This document shows positions 1 to 8,699 of a DNA stretch of 34,960 nt, piece after piece; position 1 is the first letter of the stretch, and every line of letters starts with the position of its first letter. The notes under the pieces were generated by a model. It was not told the DNA's origin and did no database searches. It saw nothing but the letters and a program-made list of their open reading frames with translations. The translations under genes and the position numbers were made by a program. Source of the DNA: an uncultured Clostridia bacterium (GTDB lineage Bacteria; Bacillota; Clostridia; Oscillospirales; Ruminococcaceae); NCBI GenBank assembly GCA_947631575.1, contig CANRLW010000012.1, positions 1-34,960 of the forward strand, given 5' to 3'.

Positions 1-37
1 GGGCGAGTGAGCGTTATTGAGAGAAACAGCGTTTTTA
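1..37 (+). repeat. A repeat, cut by window edge
   Basis: This is the inner part of an A end (GGGCGAGTGAGCGTTATTGA then AGAAACAGCG), matching copies at 132-190, 3651-3771, 20985-21104 and 31481-31563. Its outer part is replaced by AT-rich sequence. Confidence 0.75.
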
Positions 38-96
38 AGAGATAGATGCTAGAAGATAGAGTTTAAAAGAAGAAGTTGTTCGCGGTTCAAAACAAA

Positions 97-128
97 TTCT
101 TACCTCTAACCTCTAACCTCTAACTTCT
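97..128 (+). repeat. E heptamer array
   Basis: Three to four imperfect copies of a 7-bp unit of the CTCTAAC type. The same low-complexity array forms one end of the B elements and lies beside several genes. Confidence 0.7.
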
Positions 129-131
129 AGC

Positions 132-190
132 AGGATAGGGCGAGTGAGCGTTATTAAGAGAAACAGCGTTTGAAAAGAACCACAAATAGG
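132..190 (+). repeat. A repeat (solo end)
   Basis: It reads GGATAGGGCGAGTGAGCG and continues to TGAAAAGAACCACAAATAGG, the outer terminus seen in other A copies. The GC-rich palindromic core is missing. It is directly followed by a B element. Confidence 0.75.
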
Positions 191-204
191 CTTTTGTACA
201 GGCG

Positions 205-505
205 GAGCGGAATTTCTTTTCCGCTCTAAGGTGGTTGCACTTTTAAGGTCGTTTTACGCTCAAAACCTCTCTATAGGATTGCCGTTTTAAAAACACGTTT
301 TTTAAAACGGCAATGCGGGGAAAACTCTTGTTTTCCCCGCACCCTTTAGCGCCTTTGAACGTTATTGAGGGAAAACTTTTTTGAAAAAAAGTTTTCCCTC
401 AAACTCCCTTTCAAAAAACTTTAATGCGCCGCCCGTTTTGTGGTTTGAAAATGAAACGTTGTTCGCCGCTCAAAACTAAATCCAGCCTCCAGCCTCTAAA
501 TGCTC
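205..505 (+). repeat. B element copy 1
   Basis: A structured dispersed repeat. Hairpin i has ATTGCCGTTTTAAAA arms, hairpin ii GCGGGGAAAAC/GTTTTCCCCGC, and hairpin iv GAGGGAAAACTTT/AAAGTTTTCCCTC. Hairpin iii is absent from this copy. The right end carries GTTCGCCGCTCAAAAC and a degenerate E-like tail of the CCTCCAGCCTCTAA type. No credible coding sequence is seen in 1-637. Confidence 0.8.
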
Positions 506-561
506 ACTTTTTCGGTGTTTGTTTCAAAACATCAAATTAAAGATTTTTTTGAAAAATCGTC

Positions 562-590
562 TTGACATCAAAGTAAAATTGTCATATAAT
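562..590 (+). promoter_or_regulatory. sigma-A promoter of serC
   Basis: TTGACA at 562-567 and TATAAT at 585-590 are separated by 17 nt, a perfect consensus. It lies about 45 bp upstream of the serC start and probably drives serC, the DUF6440 gene and serA. Confidence 0.9.
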
Positions 591-637
591 AGAAACAGTG
601 GTGTTTTTCACCTAATTTATTTCAGGAGGATTTTTCA

Positions 638-1717
638 ATGAGAGTTTATAACTTCAGCGCAGGTCCTGCCGTGTTACCGGAAGAAGTATTAAAAGAGGCG
701 GCAGACGAAATGCTCGATTACAACGGAACAGGTATGTCCGTTATGGAGATGTCACACCGCTCAAAAGCATACGACGATATAATTAAAACCGCCGAAAAAG
801 ACATCCGCGAGCTTATGAACATTCCCGACAATTATAAGGTGCTGTTCCTTCAGGGCGGCGCGTCACAGCAGTTTGCTGCCGTTCCGATGAACCTGATGAA
901 AAACAGAAAAGCAGCTTATATCATCACAGGTCAGTGGGCAAAGAAGGCTTATCAGGAGGCACAGCTCTTCGGCGAGGCTGTAGCCGTTGCGTCATCTGCG
1001 GATAAGACATTTTCTTATATCCCCGATTGCTCGGATCTTGACATTCCCGAAGACGCAGACTACGTTTACATCTGCGAAAACAACACCATCTACGGCACAA
1101 AGTTTAAAACACTCCCCAACACAAAGGGTCATATCCTCGTTGCGGACGTTTCTTCGTGTTTCCTGTCAGAGCCTGTAGACGTTACAAAATACGGCGTTAT
1201 CTACGGCGGCGTTCAGAAGAACGTAGGTCCTGCGGGTCTTGTTATTTCAATAATCCGCGAGGATCTTATAACAGACGACGTTCTCCCCGGAACTCCCACA
1301 ATGCTTAAATGGAAGACCCAGGCGGACAACGATTCGCTCTACAATACCCCCAACTGCTATGCTATCTATATCTGCGGAAAGGTATTCAAGTGGATAAAGA
1401 AAATGGGCGGTCTTGAGGCTATGAAAGCACTCAACGAAAAGAAAGCCAAGATCCTCTACGACTTCCTTGATGAGAGCAAGCTCTTTAAGGGCACTGTACG
1501 CGCGGAGGACCGTTCGCTTATGAACGTTCCGTTCGTTACGGGAAATGAGGAGCTTGACGCTAAGTTTGTAAAGGAATCCAAGGCTGCGGGCTTTGAGAAC
1601 CTCAAAGGTCACAGAACAGTCGGCGGCATGAGAGCCTCTATCTACAACGCTATGCCTATCGAGGGCGTTGAAAAGCTCGTTGATTTTATGAAGAAGTTCG
1701 AGACTGAAAACGGCTGA
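638..1717 (+). CDS. serC: Phosphoserine aminotransferase
   Basis: This enzyme makes O-phosphoserine from 3-phosphohydroxypyruvate and glutamate with PLP, the second step of the phosphorylated serine pathway, in the cytosol. The 359-aa protein is full length. It starts with the family signature RVYNFSAGPAVLPEEVL, has the QGGASQQFA phosphate-binding region near residues 72-80, and carries the PLP lysine in GGVQKNVGP (Lys194). The start is fixed by AGGAGGA at 624-630. It is first of three same-strand genes and is followed by serA, which makes its substrate. The pathway phosphatase SerB is not obvious next door. The family assignment is secure. Confidence 0.97.
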   Translation: MRVYNFSAGPAVLPEEVLKEAADEMLDYNGTGMSVMEMSHRSKAYDDIIKTAEKDIRELMNIPDNYKVLFLQGGASQQFAAVPMNLMKNRKAAYIITGQWAKKAYQEAQLFGEAVAVASSADKTFSYIPDCSDLDIPEDADYVYICENNTIYGTKFKTLPNTKGHILVADVSSCFLSEPVDVTKYGVIYGGVQKNVGPAGLVISIIREDLITDDVLPGTPTMLKWKTQADNDSLYNTPNCYAIYICGKVFKWIKKMGGLEAMKALNEKKAKILYDFLDESKLFKGTVRAEDRSLMNVPFVTGNEELDAKFVKESKAAGFENLKGHRTVGGMRASIYNAMPIEGVEKLVDFMKKFETENG

Positions 1718-1730
1718 GCAATATTATAAA

Positions 1731-1946
1731 ATGATAAGCAAATTTGAAAGATTCAAGACGATATATGCCCAAGGGTTTAAGCCTTATCGGGAGATAATTG
1801 TTGACACTCTGACGGGCGTTAATTATCTGTTTGTCAGGAGCGGAAATTCGGGCGGTCTTACCGTCCTTATCGACAAAGACGGAAAGCCCGTTGTTACTCC
1901 CGAATATATCATAAATGAAAATGATCTCCCCGAGGGAAAAGCGTAA
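1731..1946 (+). CDS. Small DUF6440-type protein
   Basis: A 71-aa soluble protein of unknown function lying 13 bp after serC. It has the pattern I recall for the DUF6440 family: a lysine-rich start, then DTLTGVNYLFVRSG, GGLTVLIDKDGKP and a short acidic tail. There is no signal peptide or membrane segment. No strong ribosome binding site is visible, so translation may be coupled to serC. Its position between serC and serA implies co-transcription, but these small proteins are common next to unrelated genes, so I infer no role in serine synthesis. Confidence 0.8.
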   Translation: MISKFERFKTIYAQGFKPYREIIVDTLTGVNYLFVRSGNSGGLTVLIDKDGKPVVTPEYIINENDLPEGKA

Positions 1947-2002
1947 ATTATTAAAAATTAAGGCAGACAGCCTTTTATACTAAATTGAAAGCTGGTATTA
2001 TT

Positions 2003-3166
2003 ATGTACAATATTCAGACATTGAACAAAATAGCGGCTTGCGGAACAGACCTGCTCGACAAGAACAAGTATACCGTAAGCGACAGCGCTGAAAATCCCGA
2101 TGCAATTCTTGTACGCTCTGCGGCTATGCACGATATGGAGCTTGGCTCAAATCTTCTCGCTATAGCAAGAGCGGGCGCGGGAACAAACAATATCCCGATA
2201 GATAAATGCAGCGAGCGCGGAATTGTTGTTTTCAACACTCCCGGCGCGAACGCAAACGCAGTAAAAGAACTTGTTATCTGCGCACTTCTGCTTTCGTCAA
2301 GAAAGATAGTTCCTTCTACAGAGTGGATAAAAACTCTCAAAGGCAAGGGTGACGAGGTTTCAAAGCTGGTTGAAAAAGGAAAGAGCCAGTTTGTAGGTCC
2401 GGAGATAATGGGAAAAAAGCTCGGCGTTATAGGTCTTGGAGCAATAGGCATTCTCGTAGCTAACGCCGCTGCCGCTCTCGGAATGGAAGTTTACGGCGCA
2501 GACCCGTTCCTTTCCGTTGACAATGCGCTTAAACTCACGGGAAAAGTTCACTATGTAAAATCAAATGATGAAATTTACGAAAAGTGCGACTATATAACGC
2601 TCCATGTTCCCGCTACTCCCGAAACAAAGGGAATGATAAACGCGGAAACAATAGCAAAGATGAAGAAGAATGTACGTCTTTTGAACTTTGCGCGCGGCGA
2701 TCTTGTTTGCGACAAGGCTGTTCTTGACGCTCTCGCAAACGGCGGCATGGCTTGCTATGCGACGGACTTTGCGACGGACGATCTTATAGGAGCTGAAAAC
2801 GTTATAGCGTTCCCGCACCTCGGCGCGTCTACGCCCGAAAGCGAGGACAACTGCGCGGTTATGGCGTGCAAGGAAATTCAGGATTATCTTGAAAACGGAA
2901 ACATAAAGAACTCCGTAAACCTTCCGAATATGGAAATGGCAATAACCGGTACCGCAAAGATCTGCGTTATCCACAAGAATGTCGAGGGCGTTATAAACAA
3001 CATCACTTCTCCGATTTCCGCTATGGGAATGAATATCGAGAACATGCAGAGCAAGTCCAAAAAGGATTATGCTTATACCTGCCTTGATGTTGCGGGAAAT
3101 ACGACGGGCATTGAAGAAAAGCTCAAAGTCGTTCCGAACGTTGTAGGCGTTAGAGTTGTTAAGTAA
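2003..3166 (+). CDS. serA: D-3-phosphoglycerate dehydrogenase
   Basis: This enzyme oxidises 3-phosphoglycerate to 3-phosphohydroxypyruvate with NAD, the first step of serine synthesis. The 387-aa form has an N-terminal substrate domain, an NAD-binding GVIGLGAIG motif, and the 2-hydroxyacid dehydrogenase residues Arg (NFARGDL), Glu (STPESEDNC) and His (FPHLGAS). A C-terminal ACT domain begins near ICVIHKNVEGV; in this family it commonly binds serine for feedback control. I chose ATG 2003 because homologues begin near MYNIQTLNKI. A TTG at 1985 would add six residues without a clear ribosome binding site. Third gene of the serC operon. Confidence 0.93.
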   Translation: MYNIQTLNKIAACGTDLLDKNKYTVSDSAENPDAILVRSAAMHDMELGSNLLAIARAGAGTNNIPIDKCSERGIVVFNTPGANANAVKELVICALLLSSRKIVPSTEWIKTLKGKGDEVSKLVEKGKSQFVGPEIMGKKLGVIGLGAIGILVANAAAALGMEVYGADPFLSVDNALKLTGKVHYVKSNDEIYEKCDYITLHVPATPETKGMINAETIAKMKKNVRLLNFARGDLVCDKAVLDALANGGMACYATDFATDDLIGAENVIAFPHLGASTPESEDNCAVMACKEIQDYLENGNIKNSVNLPNMEMAITGTAKICVIHKNVEGVINNITSPISAMGMNIENMQSKSKKDYAYTCLDVAGNTTGIEEKLKVVPNVVGVRVVK

Positions 3167-3192
3167 AAACAGCACTAACAGTGCTAAGAACG

Positions 3193-3226
3193 CAATGGGG
3201 ACTCTTTTAAAAAAGAGTCCCCATTG
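3193..3226 (+). terminator. Hairpin after serA
   Basis: A perfect inverted repeat: CAATGGGGACTCTTTT and its complement separated by 2 nt, 27 bp after the serA stop. The T-tract is poor, so termination is inferred. A smaller hairpin, AGCAC-TAACA-GTGCT, lies at 3171-3185. Confidence 0.6.
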
Positions 3227-3236
3227 ATCGTATAAA

Positions 3237-3771
3237 AACCTATTTGTTGTTCTTTTCAAAAGTTGTTTTTCTAAATGACGTTCTCTCGCCCTATCCCCCT
3301 TCCCCTTCCCCGAAGGGGAAGGGGGAGAGTCGCGGGGACTCCGTCCCCGCTGCCCCGTTGTCATTTGACTGGACGCGCAGCGCCCTGCACCCGCCAGTTT
3401 AGAGGTGCGCCGCCTTCCAGAGGTTAGTTCTTGGGAAAGCCGGACGAGCGCCCCCGCTTTCCATAAAGGCGCGTTGACGCCAATTGCAGAAAGCGCGCAA
3501 GTCGGGCGGGTGAGTTGTTTTGGAGTTGAAAAGGCGCGGGCGGGCAATTGCCTCCCGGCTATTACTGTACCCCGCCCCCCCTGTTGGTGGTTGACATGGG
3601 TTCGGGGCGCAGCCCCGATGCGGCAACAGGGCGCGCAGCGCCCTGTTGCCATTAGGCGGGGCAGCGGGGGCGGCAGCCCCCGCATACTTCCCCCTTCCCC
3701 TTCGGGGAAGGGGGTCAGGGGGATAGGGCGAGAGAGCGTTATTGAGAGAAACAGCGTTTGAAAAGAACCGC
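3237..3771. repeat. A-F-D-A composite repeat cassette 1
   Basis: An inverted A end (3237-about 3350) and a direct A end (about 3651-3771) enclose an F segment (3366-3560) and GC-rich palindromes. The outer ends read CCTATTTGTTGTTCTTTTC on the left and the inverse of GAAAAGAACC on the right. This layout matches 20639-21104. Overlapping open frames on both strands encode low-complexity sequence that recurs with the repeat, and I do not call them genes. The whole 3167-3982 gap is otherwise a D remnant (3780-3809) and the YfhO promoter region. Confidence 0.75.
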
Positions 3772-3894
3772 TTGCTGAATAATGTACATTGTCTACTGTC
3801 AACTGCCGACAGGCGTTTCCTCTTTGCAATAAAAAAACCTTGAAAAAGGAAATAAAATTTGTATAACTTGCATATATGAAATAAAACTTATAAA

Positions 3895-3903
3895 TGCTAT
3901 AAT
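3895..3903 (+). promoter_or_regulatory. Extended -10 promoter of YfhO gene
   Basis: TGCTATAAT gives a TGn-extended perfect -10 at 3898-3903. The hexamer 17 nt upstream, TATGAA, is a weak -35. Confidence 0.5.
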
Positions 3904-3982
3904 AAATTCAGCGAAAAACTTTTATAATAAATAAATTCGGCACATAATCCCAACAATCATTTTATTACAAAAAGGAGCTATA

Positions 3983-6544
3983 ATGAAAACTATCCTGCAC
4001 AACATCAAAGAATTTTTATCTGCAAATAAGATCCACTTTATTGCTTTTATTTTGCCTGCCCTGTTTCTTCTGGCTGCTTATGCCACAGCGGGGATATTTC
4101 CTTTCGGGGAAAAATCCGTGCTTGCGGTGGATTTCAGCAGCCAGTACGTTTATTTTTTCGACTACCTGCGCAGCGTTTTTTCGGGACAAGAAAACCTTTT
4201 CTATAACTGGAGCGGTTCGCCGTCAGGCGGGTTTTACGGGACGTTCGCTTATTATCTCGCGAGTCCGTTTAACCTCATTGTTCTGTTGTTTCCGAGAGAG
4301 AACATAACCGAGGGACTTCTTACAATGCTCCTCGCAAAGACGGCTTGCGCGGGTCTTACTATGTCCGTTTTTCTCAGAAAACACCGCAAGTATTCCGAGT
4401 TTACTTCTCTGTTGTTTTCACTTATGTACGCCATGTGCGGATATGCCGCCGCAAACACGATAAATCCCATGTGGCTCGACGCGGTAATAGCCCTTCCGCT
4501 TATAACAATGGGAATTGAGCGCATTTGCAGAAAGCGCGGCTTTTTGCTGTATACCATAACGCTGTTTCTTGCGATCATCGCAAATTACTACACCGGGTAT
4601 ATGATCTGCGTCTTTTCGGGGCTTTATTTCATCTATTTTATATTGTCAAGAACAATGCCCGCGCGAAAACATAAGGTCGGCGTTTTCGCCCTTTCGTCCG
4701 CAAGCGCGGTCATGATGTCGGGGATAATAATTATTCCTGCGGCGCTTTCTCTTTTGAGCGGAAAGCTCGACGGAGGATTTGACAGAATAGAATTTCGCGA
4801 ATGTTTCAATATAATGGACGGGTTTATGAAATTCTTCCCCGCCGTTTATGACAGCCAGAGATATAACGGACTTCCGTTTATCTACTGCGGACTGTTTGCG
4901 CTTATCTTTGCAATTGCGTATTTTATGTGCGGGAAATTTTCATTCCGCGAAAGGATATCAAACGGCATTTTGTGCGGATTTCTAATGTTCTCAATGTATT
5001 TCAAGCCCCTGGACAACCTCTGGCACGGCGGACGCGCGCCCGTCTGGTTTGAGCACAGATATTCGTTTATCCTCATTTTTATGCTGATAATAATCGCCGC
5101 AAGGGCTTTTGAGAATATAAAGCTCATTCGGCAAAAGCACATTGGCACGGCGTTTCTGGCATTGCTTGTGCTGCTCATTATTGCAAACGGCTTTAAGACA
5201 AGAGAATTTAAAAACGCGGAGTATGTGGCGCTTATCTCGCTTATTTTCCTTGCAACAGCGGGAGGGCTGGCACTTCTTATAAAGTATAAGCAGAAAAACG
5301 TTGTCAAAGGCGCTGTTATCGCGCTTGTATGCATAGAGCTGTTTACAAATATGCAAAGCTATATTACCGACATTGACAGTGATTTTGTTTATCAGGAGCG
5401 GGACGGTTATGCGCCGTTTATGAGCGAGCTGAAAGAAAATGCCGATAAAATAAAAGATAACGACAGCGGATTTTACCGCATGGAAAAAACATTCCACCGA
5501 GCATTTAACGACAATATCGGCGCGGGAATATACGGCGTTTCGTTTTCATCGAGTGTGTATAATTCGGACGTTCTTGAACTGATGAAGAAAATGGGTTTCG
5601 GACAATACGACTGGCACACGCGGTATAACGGTTCTACTGTTTTTACGGACGACATTTTCGGCATAAAGTATATAATGTCAAAGGACAGCGCTCTGGTGCC
5701 GTATTCCGAAAATGACGGCATTATATATAAAAACTCTGACGCGCTCCCTATTGCTTTTCTTGCAGACAAAGCAATAATAAACAGCGAGATAGAGGGCAGC
5801 GATCCTTTTATGTTGCAGCAGAGCCTTGCATCGGTATTGACCGGAGAATTTGAAGGGATATTCGCCAGGATAACCGACGCCGAATACTCGTCAAAAAATG
5901 TCACAAAGCGCGGCGACCACCTGACAAAAATCAATAACCATTCCGACGGTATTGTTATGTACACATTCACCGTGCCAAAAAGCGGAGCGGTCTATGCCTA
6001 TATCCCGACCGACCGCGAATACACCTGCGCGCTTTATGTAAACGGGAAATATCTTAGAAATTACTTCAACGGTTTTGACCTGAACGCCGCCTTTCTGGGC
6101 AATTTCTCCGAGGGAGAACAGATAAACGTTGAAATTAAACTGTATTTGGACGAGGCGGAATTTAAAGAACCTGTGTTCTGTGTTTGCGACAGTGCCGCGC
6201 TCGGAGCGTTCAACGCTAAAATTCCTCACAACGAAGTAAAGAAAACGAACGGTTGCACGCTTGAGGTTATGTTCAACGCCGAGGAAGAATGCGCGCTGTT
6301 TACGACCATACCTTATGAAAAGGGCTGGAGCGCGTATGTTGACGGAAAGAAAAGCGAAGTGCAGACGGCGGTAAACGGCGCGTTTATGTGCATAAAAGTT
6401 CCCGAGGGAGAACATACGGTAAAGCTGGTCTATCTGCCAGAGGGATTTTCAGTCGGGGTAATAATTTCGCTCTGCGGAGCGGTCTTGCTCGCGGGAATGA
6501 TAGTGGTGAGAGTGAGGAGGAGAAAGAAGAAAGCCGGTAGTTAG
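3983..6544 (+). CDS. YfhO family polytopic membrane protein
   Basis: An 853-aa integral membrane protein of the YfhO family (GT-C-like). Bacillus and Listeria relatives are tied to glycosylation of lipoteichoic acid or other wall polymers, probably by flipping or transferring polyprenyl-linked sugars. The first transmembrane helix is around residues 17-37. It is followed by the family region LAVDFSSQYVYFFDYLRS and NWSGSPSGGFYG, many hydrophobic helices to about residue 470, a long extracellular part, and a last helix near 830-848 before an RVRRRKKK tail. GGAGC upstream supports the start. It runs toward rhaD with a 24-bp gap. A lipoteichoic-acid-synthase-like gene lies 27 kb away. The exact substrate is unknown. 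Confidence 0.88.
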   Translation: MKTILHNIKEFLSANKIHFIAFILPALFLLAAYATAGIFPFGEKSVLAVDFSSQYVYFFDYLRSVFSGQENLFYNWSGSPSGGFYGTFAYYLASPFNLIVLLFPRENITEGLLTMLLAKTACAGLTMSVFLRKHRKYSEFTSLLFSLMYAMCGYAAANTINPMWLDAVIALPLITMGIERICRKRGFLLYTITLFLAIIANYYTGYMICVFSGLYFIYFILSRTMPARKHKVGVFALSSASAVMMSGIIIIPAALSLLSGKLDGGFDRIEFRECFNIMDGFMKFFPAVYDSQRYNGLPFIYCGLFALIFAIAYFMCGKFSFRERISNGILCGFLMFSMYFKPLDNLWHGGRAPVWFEHRYSFILIFMLIIIAARAFENIKLIRQKHIGTAFLALLVLLIIANGFKTREFKNAEYVALISLIFLATAGGLALLIKYKQKNVVKGAVIALVCIELFTNMQSYITDIDSDFVYQERDGYAPFMSELKENADKIKDNDSGFYRMEKTFHRAFNDNIGAGIYGVSFSSSVYNSDVLELMKKMGFGQYDWHTRYNGSTVFTDDIFGIKYIMSKDSALVPYSENDGIIYKNSDALPIAFLADKAIINSEIEGSDPFMLQQSLASVLTGEFEGIFARITDAEYSSKNVTKRGDHLTKINNHSDGIVMYTFTVPKSGAVYAYIPTDREYTCALYVNGKYLRNYFNGFDLNAAFLGNFSEGEQINVEIKLYLDEAEFKEPVFCVCDSAALGAFNAKIPHNEVKKTNGCTLEVMFNAEEECALFTTIPYEKGWSAYVDGKKSEVQTAVNGAFMCIKVPEGEHTVKLVYLPEGFSVGVIISLCGAVLLAGMIVVRVRRRKKKAGS

Positions 6545-6568
6545 AGTTTAGCCAAACAGCATTTCTTC

Positions 6569-7399
6569 TCAATCAAAAAAGTCCTCTCTATACTTCAACT
6601 TCAGACTTTCTGCGAGAGCTTTAAGCTGTTCGTCTGTTATGGTGTTTATGCGCGGGAGATGTGCCGTGAGGAGATAGACCTGCGCGGCTTTTTCGGCTGT
6701 CTCAATAAGCCCAAACGTTTCGTCAAGACTTCTCCCCGAACCGTATATACCGTGCATTGTCCAGACAACAAGCCGAAACTCTTTCATCTTTTCGGCGGTC
6801 GCCTCGCCTATTTCGTTCGTTCCGCAAACCATCCACGGCAAAAGCCCTATGCCGTCGGGAAAGATCATAATGCTTTCCGTGCACATCTGCCAGAGCGTGT
6901 GGGTGAATTTCTTTTCGGACAGCTCGTGGACAAAAGTCATTGCCAGAATATTCGTCGGGTGACAGTGAAGTATCACTCGGTTGTTCGGGTCGACCGACAG
7001 CCGGGAAATGTGGCTCATAATATGCGCGGGAAATTCGCTGGTAAGCCTGCCCCCGCCGTTTAATCCCCATAAAAGCTCCGCCGTTTTCCCGTCGGGGCTT
7101 ATCTTTATTATGCCGAGATTTTCCGCGGGCATTTCGGCGATGTTTTTAAAATAACTTCCCGACGCCGTAACGATAAGTATTCTCCCCGCAAGCTCTTTCG
7201 CGTCAAAGCCTATGGGAATTTCCCTTTTCACATTCCTGAGATCTAAATATTTCGCGACTTCGCTTTCATCAAGCAGAACGCTTATGTTCCCGCTGTTTCG
7301 CTCGTCGAATCCGAGCCTGTACATATTCGCCGCAGTTTTACCTATCAGTGTCACAAACGGCGCAGTAAAGATGTCTTCCATTTTAAATATTTCCTTCAT
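6569..7399 (-). CDS. rhaD: Rhamnulose-1-phosphate aldolase
   Basis: A zinc-dependent class II aldolase that cleaves L-rhamnulose-1-phosphate to dihydroxyacetone phosphate and lactaldehyde. At 276 aa it has the usual length. RhaD-like features are NMYRLGFDERNSGNIS near the N-terminus, GGRLTSEFPAHI, the zinc-binding HCHPTN pair and the later TMHGIYGSG histidine. The start is ATG 7399, preceded by CGGAGGAAAAT; an upstream in-frame Met at 7456 would overlap the promoter. No rhaA, rhaB or rhamnose transporter is nearby, so this is a lone gene of the pathway here. The related fuculose and ribulose aldolases fit less well. Confidence 0.88.
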   Translation of the reverse strand: MKEIFKMEDIFTAPFVTLIGKTAANMYRLGFDERNSGNISVLLDESEVAKYLDLRNVKREIPIGFDAKELAGRILIVTASGSYFKNIAEMPAENLGIIKISPDGKTAELLWGLNGGGRLTSEFPAHIMSHISRLSVDPNNRVILHCHPTNILAMTFVHELSEKKFTHTLWQMCTESIMIFPDGIGLLPWMVCGTNEIGEATAEKMKEFRLVVWTMHGIYGSGRSLDETFGLIETAEKAAQVYLLTAHLPRINTITDEQLKALAESLKLKYREDFFD

Positions 7400-7427
7400 A
7401 TTTTCCTCCGCTGTTATTCTACAATTG

Positions 7428-7456
7428 ATTGTACCACAATTCCCTGAAAAACGCAA
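7428..7456 (-). promoter_or_regulatory. Promoter of rhaD
   Basis: On the minus strand, TACAAT (7428-7433) is preceded by TGG, an extended -10. A weak TTGCGT -35 lies at 7451-7456 with a 17-nt spacer. Confidence 0.65.
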
Positions 7457-7522
7457 GTGCTTATTGTTCGAGATAATTGCCGTGAGTTTAAAAATTGTAA
7501 GAAAATTGCAAGAAAAAACCTG

Positions 7523-7551
7523 TTGAAATAATTATGCAGTAATGTTACAAT
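7523..7551 (+). promoter_or_regulatory. Promoter of the carboxypeptidase gene
   Basis: TTGAAA at 7523-7528, a 17-nt spacer and TACAAT at 7546-7551, 34 bp before the start codon at 7586. Confidence 0.8.
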
Positions 7552-7585
7552 AGAAACAGAGCTCTTAAAAAATAGGAGGGGAAAT

Positions 7586-8260
7586 ATGTCTAAAACGTTA
7601 AAGAAAATTCTTGTTATATTGCTGATAATAATTGCGCTGGGGGCAGTTGTTGTCGGCGGCTCGGCTATCGCCTTTGAAATCGTCATATCACAGCCGAGCG
7701 GAGAAACGGCGGAATATTCCGACTGGAACTTAATTCTTGTAAACAATTACTATCACATTCCGAGCGACTATGAGATCAGCCTGACCGAGCTTTCAAACGG
7801 GCAGAAGGTAGATGAGCGGATATATCCCGAACTTCAGGAAATGTTCGACGATATGCGCAGCGAGGGGGTCTATCCTTTTGTGCGCGAGGGGTATAGGACG
7901 GCTGACGAGCAAAAGGCTATCATCAGAGAATTTATAGGGGATCATATTGAAGAAGGCTGCAACATATTCGAGGCATACGACCTCACCAGAAAAGCCGCCG
8001 CTGCCGTCGGAAACAGCGAACACCAGCTCGGTATAGCCGTTGATATAAACGCCGACCTCGACAAATGCGGGGCATGGGACGTTTACAACTGGCTGGACGA
8101 AAACGCCTATAAATACGGCTTTATCCTGCGTTATCCCCCCGACAAGACCGACATCACCGAAACAAACTACGAGCCCTGGCATTATCGCTATGTCGGAAAA
8201 GAGGCAGCGGAGGAGATACATGAACAAGGGATCTGCCTGGAGGAGTATGTTGGAAGTTAA
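7586..8260 (+). CDS. VanY-type D-alanyl-D-alanine carboxypeptidase (M15B)
   Basis: A predicted zinc peptidase that trims the terminal D-Ala from peptidoglycan stems outside the cell. The 224-aa protein has one N-terminal transmembrane helix (about residues 8-32) and an M15B domain. Motifs are GYRT (Arg104), SEHQLGIAVD with zinc ligands His146 and Asp153, and EPWHYRY with catalytic Glu196 and zinc ligand His199. AGGAGGGG precedes the ATG. No VanRS or vanHAX genes are near, so a housekeeping wall role is more likely than glycopeptide resistance. The TAA stop merges with a D-type repeat (CAGTAGACAG). Confidence 0.9.
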   Translation: MSKTLKKILVILLIIIALGAVVVGGSAIAFEIVISQPSGETAEYSDWNLILVNNYYHIPSDYEISLTELSNGQKVDERIYPELQEMFDDMRSEGVYPFVREGYRTADEQKAIIREFIGDHIEEGCNIFEAYDLTRKAAAAVGNSEHQLGIAVDINADLDKCGAWDVYNWLDENAYKYGFILRYPPDKTDITETNYEPWHYRYVGKEAAEEIHEQGICLEEYVGS

Positions 8261-8277
8261 CAGTAGACAGTATTCAA
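8256..8277 (+). repeat. D-type remnant at carboxypeptidase stop
   Basis: AGTTAACAGTAGACAGTATT begins at the stop codon and resembles the left end of C copy 3 at 26876, where the stop is likewise followed by ACAGTATACAG. Confidence 0.55.
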
Positions 8278-8330
8278 TAACAGCCGAAAAGCTGTCCGCT
8301 CATTTATCACTTTTGTAAACCCTTAACCAA

Positions 8331-8689
8331 CTTCTTTCCCGCTCTGAGGTAGTTTCACTTTTGAGGTCGTTTAACGCTCAACACCTCTTTTAGGATTGCC
8401 TTTTCAAAGCACGGCTTTGAAAAGGCAATGTGGGGAAAACTCTTGTTTTCCCCACACCCCAGATTCAATGCCGAAGGCATTTAATCTGATGCGCTTAACT
8501 GGCGTTTGCGGGGGCGCTGCCCCCGCACCCCTGCCAGAGGGAAAAAATTTTTTGAAAAAAATTTTTTCCCTCTGGACTCCCTTTTCAAAAAACTTTAATG
8601 CGCCCGCCCGTTAGGCGGTTGAAATTTTGAAGTCGCTTTGCCGCTCAAAACAGTTTCTTACCTCTTACATCTAACCTCTTACATCTAAA
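8331..8689 (+). repeat. B element copy 2
   Basis: A complete B element. Hairpin i is 8395-8409/8415-8429 (15-bp perfect stem). Hairpin ii is 8430-8440/8445-8455 (GTGGGGAAAAC). Hairpin iii is GCGGGGGCGCTGCCCCCGC at about 8509-8527. Hairpin iv is an A/T-rich stem closed by CAGAGGG/CCCTCTG at about 8535-8576. The right end, GCCGCTCAAAAC, is followed by an E array (8655-8688) that runs into the ribosome binding site of the next gene. Confidence 0.85.
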
Positions 8690-8699
8690 AGGAGGACAT

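Noticed and set aside
1985-2002. TTG start six codons upstream for serA
   Set aside because: There is no Shine-Dalgarno before it, and family N-termini align with ATG 2003.
2561-3829. 422-codon open frame on the minus strand
   Set aside because: It covers the A-F-D-A repeat and the antisense of serA. Its translation is low complexity and shared with other repeat copies, with no ribosome binding site or family match.
7400-7456. Upstream in-frame start for rhaD
   Set aside because: The extension overlaps the -10 and -35 boxes. ATG 7399 has a strong ribosome binding site.
7586-8260. Vancomycin-resistance function for the VanY-type gene
   Set aside because: No VanRS, vanH, ligase or vanX genes are nearby. 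M15B carboxypeptidases are common housekeeping enzymes.
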